Position numbers and translations under genes: made by a program
Notes under the pieces: model-generated
The model's input: only the letters and a program-made list of their open reading frames with translations
Databases searched by the model: none
What the model was told of the DNA's origin: nothing
Shown: positions 16,074 through 18,575 of the stretch, one piece after another
How positions within the stretch are numbered: the stretch's first letter is position 1
How the letters are laid out: each line of letters starts with the position of its first letter
NCBI GenBank assembly: GCA_934699305.1
Contig: CAKUWM010000023.1
Location: 1-18,575 of the forward strand
Length of the DNA stretch: 18,575 nt
Direction: 5' to 3'
From: an uncultured Saprospiraceae bacterium
GTDB taxonomy: Bacteria > Bacteroidota > Bacteroidia > Chitinophagales > Saprospiraceae

Positions 16074-17198
16074 ATGATTCAAGTTTTTTGTACCGGCGGA
16101 TCTATCGTAAATAATTGGGGAACAAACCTGAATAATCATTGGTCTAAAATCCTCAATAAAGATATTTCCCTCACGCCTCTTACTTTGAGCGATGACACTC
16201 AGACCTATGCCTCCCGTCTTTCTGATGGACAATGGCAACAACTTACAGAGAAATATGGCACGCATTATACCAAATCGGCATTGCTGTGTATTGAAGCCAT
16301 CAATTGTGCCATCAAGAACCAACCAATTAATTGGAGCAAAACGGCAATCATCATCGCCACAACAAAAGGTGACATTGACTTATACTCGCTCGACGGAACC
16401 AATGCACATAACATAAAGACCTACTTTCATCACCTTTCTACCCAATTAAATACCTATTTCAAACCCATTAAACCTTGCACTATCCTCAGTAATGCCTGCA
16501 TTTCAGGAAGTCAGGCTATACAATTTGGTGCGGCCTATTTGCAATCCGGTAGCGCCGACAACGTGGTCGTCTGCGGCGTTGACCTATGTACCGCATTCAC
16601 ACTGTCAGGATTTAACAGCCTCAAAGCCTTGAGCACTCATCCGGCAATGCCTTTTGACAAATATCGGGATGGCATTTCTTTAGGCGAAGCATCATCGGCA
16701 ATCGTCCTGAGTAAAAAAGATTTGTCATTCAATGGGCATACTCAAATCCAATATATGGCCGGTGCAGTAACCAATGACGCCAACCACATAAGTGGACCAT
16801 CCAGGACAGGGGAAGGCTTGTATCAAGCCATTCAGCATGTTGCAAGCCGCTTAGAATATCCCATTGATGCAATATCACTACATGGGACAGCTACGATCTA
16901 CAATGACGACATGGAATCAGTTGCCATCCACCGAAGTGGCCTTCAATCAACACCTTGTTTTGGCTTGAAAGGCATTTATGGACATACCCTCGGTGCTGCC
17001 GGCATCCTCGAAAGTGTCATCAGCATATTAGCCTTGGCAAACAATATTATTCCAGCTACAACAGGATATACCTATCCCGGCACAACTCATCCCATCAATG
17101 TTTCTTCGCAAAATCAGAAAGGCGATTTTAAGACAATTTTAAAATGTACTTCCGGATTTGGAGGTGGCAATTGCGCACTCATTTTCCATAAAAATTAA
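16074..17198 (+). CDS. Beta-ketoacyl-ACP synthase (complete active site)
   Basis: This is a condensing enzyme of the FabB/FabF type that extends an ACP-bound chain with a malonyl-ACP unit. The nucleophile is Cys142 in SNACISG. The catalytic His pair is His270 in LHGTATIYNDD and His304 in KGIYGHTLGAAG, with the supporting Lys299. DKYRDGISLGEASSAIVL (195-212) is the conserved core block. At 374 residues it is shorter than FabF (about 410), chiefly in the N-terminal region, which is divergent and lacks the usual TGxG opening. It is probably one of the chain-elongating ketosynthases of a polyene system. It sits 12 bases after the thioesterase gene and 7 bases before the Cys-less ketosynthase-like gene, a likely partner. 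Confidence 0.92.
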   Translation: MIQVFCTGGSIVNNWGTNLNNHWSKILNKDISLTPLTLSDDTQTYASRLSDGQWQQLTEKYGTHYTKSALLCIEAINCAIKNQPINWSKTAIIIATTKGDIDLYSLDGTNAHNIKTYFHHLSTQLNTYFKPIKPCTILSNACISGSQAIQFGAAYLQSGSADNVVVCGVDLCTAFTLSGFNSLKALSTHPAMPFDKYRDGISLGEASSAIVLSKKDLSFNGHTQIQYMAGAVTNDANHISGPSRTGEGLYQAIQHVASRLEYPIDAISLHGTATIYNDDMESVAIHRSGLQSTPCFGLKGIYGHTLGAAGILESVISILALANNIIPATTGYTYPGTTHPINVSSQNQKGDFKTILKCTSGFGGGNCALIFHKN

Positions 17199-17205
17199 TT
17201 CAAAT

Positions 17206-17739
17206 ATGCCGACTTTTACTACAATCAACGCTGTTGAACTGAACTTTAAAGGCGAGTTTGAAGCCATTGAACAACAACTCAACAATCTTTACAAAGATTC
17301 GAATATTCAATATCCCAAATTTTTTAAAATGAACCAATTGTGCAAACTCGGTTTCTTAGCCGTAGAACAGCTGCTCCAACAATATACTGACCGGATTTCC
17401 AACTTAGAGCCATCCTCAGTGGCAACCATATTTTTCAGTCAATATGCATCTCTTTCTTCTGACCACTTTCACCATCAATCTCTTCATAACAATCAACTAC
17501 CAAGCCCTTCAGTTTTTGTATATACCCTTCCAAACATACTTAACGGAGAACTTGCCATCCGGCATGGCTGGACAGGATATAATGGCTTTTTTGATGCATC
17601 AGACGACGAGAATACAGATTTGATCCTTCAAACTGCTTTCATAGCTCAACCATTTGACTATTGTGTAACCGGATGGGTAGAAACCGACATGCTTCATCAA
17701 AAATCTTTCGCCCGAATCAAGTTGCTTAAATCTTCGTAA
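17206..17739 (+). CDS. Ketosynthase N-terminal-like protein without the catalytic Cys
   Basis: The protein (177 residues) resembles only the N-terminal half of a ketosynthase. KFFKMNQLCKLGFLAVEQLL (39-58) and IFFSQYASLSSDHFHHQSL (75-93) match the early helices and strand. SPSVFVYTLPNILNGELAIR (100-119) matches the nucleophile-elbow region, but PNILNG stands where active enzymes have NACxSG. No C-terminal half with the two His follows, and the reading frame is intact. It is therefore a stand-alone, inactive ketosynthase-like subunit, reminiscent of a chain-length factor and similar to short 3-oxoacyl-ACP synthase-like proteins of Bacteroidota pigment clusters. It probably pairs with the ketosynthase encoded 7 bases upstream (inference). 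The ATG at 17206 is preferred over a GTG at 17158 that lies inside the upstream gene. Confidence 0.78.
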   Translation: MPTFTTINAVELNFKGEFEAIEQQLNNLYKDSNIQYPKFFKMNQLCKLGFLAVEQLLQQYTDRISNLEPSSVATIFFSQYASLSSDHFHHQSLHNNQLPSPSVFVYTLPNILNGELAIRHGWTGYNGFFDASDDENTDLILQTAFIAQPFDYCVTGWVETDMLHQKSFARIKLLKSS

Positions 17740-17840
17740 TCAACAATCTATCACTCTCAATATCAATAACTTCTGAAAACAAATGATAAAATATGCCAAT
17801 AATTAATCTTCAATCCTCATTTTATTAAGACAAGAACCAC

Positions 17841-17848
17841 TAAATTTG
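17841..17848 (+). promoter_or_regulatory. -7 box ahead of the acyl carrier protein gene
   Basis: TAAATTTG fits TAnnTTTG exactly and lies 20 bases before the ATG, in a 129-base gap that is otherwise empty. No TTG is present at the -33 distance. It would give the ACP and the following ketosynthase their own transcript within the cluster. Confidence 0.45.
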
Positions 17849-17868
17849 CACAAAACAACTGTTTGATA

Positions 17869-18129
17869 ATGGAGGATTTAATCCAAGAATTGAAAGAAAA
17901 ACTTATCGCCCAGCTTAATCTGAAACATTTGACACCGGAAAGTATTGACGAAAATGAAATACTCTTTGGAACCGGACTGGGGCTTGACTCTATAGATGCA
18001 CTTGAAATAATTGTCATGATGGAAAATGACTATGGCATTAAGCTCGACAATCAAAATGAAGCACGTGAGGTATTCACCTCAGTACGAACTATTGCAGAAT
18101 ACATCCAAAAACATAGAGTGCATGGCTAA
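17869..18129 (+). CDS. Acyl carrier protein
   Basis: This small acidic four-helix protein (86 residues) carries growing acyl chains on a 4'-phosphopantetheine arm. Ser41 in GLGLDSIDALEII is the attachment site, in the standard DS(I/L) context. The remaining helices and the closing TIAEYIQKH fit the ACP fold. The sequence is unlike the housekeeping AcpP, which usually has GADSLD, and the location in a ketosynthase cluster marks it as dedicated to that pathway. The ATG at 17869 is used; a TTG two codons earlier is possible but less likely. The stop overlaps the next gene by 8 bases. Confidence 0.93.
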   Translation: MEDLIQELKEKLIAQLNLKHLTPESIDENEILFGTGLGLDSIDALEIIVMMENDYGIKLDNQNEAREVFTSVRTIAEYIQKHRVHG

Positions 18130-18575
18130 AAACCGTGTCGTGGTAACCGGAATGGGAATATATTCGCCCTTGGGCAAAGGATTGGTCGCCAATCATACTT
18201 CCCTGCACGAAAACCGACACGGCATTGGCAATATATCCATTTTACAAACAAGATTGAGCGATATCCTGCCGGCAGGAGAGATCAAGCGTTCCAATGATGA
18301 ACTTAGAGCTGCAACACGCTTCACATCCAATTACATTCCGCGTTCTGTTCTGTTAAGTACCTTCGCAATTGAAGAAGCATTAAACCAAGCCGGTTTGCAG
18401 ACACACAAAGACATTGACTTGTATTATGCAACGACGGTGGGAGGCATTGATATCTCTGAAAACCTTGTAGAATCCCGGATACAGGGGAAGGAGGTGGACT
18501 ATGCGGGGTTTCAATACCACGATTGTGGAGCAAGTACTTCCTTGCTGGGAGACTACTATGGCTTCACAGGACGAA
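18122..18575 (+). CDS. Second beta-ketoacyl-ACP synthase, N-terminal 151 residues (gene cut by right edge)
   Basis: The N-terminus RVVVTGMGIYSPLG is the standard opening of FabF-type ketosynthases. The following segments include FTSNYIPRSVLLSTFAIEEAL and LYYATTVGGIDISEN, which match the dimer helix and the strand before the active site. The sequence ends just before the expected nucleophile Cys, so catalytic competence cannot be judged. It overlaps the ACP stop by 8 bases (ATG at 18122), implying tight coupling. With the ketosynthase at 16074 and the Cys-less protein at 17206, this makes three ketosynthase-type genes within 2.5 kb. Confidence 0.9.
   Translation, partial: MAKNRVVVTGMGIYSPLGKGLVANHTSLHENRHGIGNISILQTRLSDILPAGEIKRSNDELRAATRFTSNYIPRSVLLSTFAIEEALNQAGLQTHKDIDLYYATTVGGIDISENLVESRIQGKEVDYAGFQYHDCGASTSLLGDYYGFTGR

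Noticed and set aside
1..18575. CRISPR arrays, insertion sequences, tRNA or rRNA genes
   Set aside because: I saw no regularly spaced repeats, no transposase-like frames with terminal repeats and no tRNA cloverleaf or conserved rRNA sequence on either strand.

Overview
The window looks like chromosomal DNA from a member of the Bacteroidota. Three kinds of evidence support this. Several genes are preceded by a TAnnTTTG -7 box, the phylum's characteristic promoter element, and classical Shine-Dalgarno sites are mostly absent. The gene order mutL - rhomboid - rhomboid - endonuclease/exonuclease/phosphatase is typical of the phylum. The right end carries an acyl-carrier-protein/ketosynthase cluster of the kind that makes flexirubin or aryl-polyene pigments. 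No lower rank can be assigned safely. There are no rRNA or tRNA genes, insertion sequences or CRISPR arrays.

Left arm (1-7885), all genes on the minus strand. A fused acyl-CoA mutase (icmF) runs off the left edge and has its own promoter. To its right are the menaquinone genes, transcribed leftwards in the order menF (isochorismate synthase), menD, menB, menA. menD and menB overlap by 4 bases and menB and menA are 11 bases apart. menF is set off by about 200 bases and starts with TTG behind a good ribosome binding site. Together they convert chorismate to isochorismate, make SEPHCHC, close the naphthoate ring and prenylate it. menC and menE, which are also needed, are not here. Further right is a secreted coiled-coil protein of unknown function.

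Centre (8274-13606), plus strand. mutL overlaps an apparently active rhomboid protease by 4 bases. A second rhomboid follows that has lost both catalytic residues. It is followed, almost without gaps, by a membrane-anchored endonuclease/exonuclease/phosphatase-family protein and truB (tRNA pseudouridine-55 synthase). The mutL C-terminal domain lacks most residues of the known endonuclease site.

Right arm (13932-18575), plus strand. A 400-residue protein resembling an ATP-grasp enzyme is followed by a hotdog dehydratase-like protein, a 4HBT-type thioesterase, a complete ketosynthase with a Cys-His-His site, and a short ketosynthase-like protein without the catalytic Cys. An acyl carrier protein with its own -7 box comes next, then a second ketosynthase that runs off the right edge. 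These form the beginning of a type II polyketide/fatty-acid-like assembly line, most likely for an aryl polyene or flexirubin. The role of the ATP-grasp-like protein in it is unknown.
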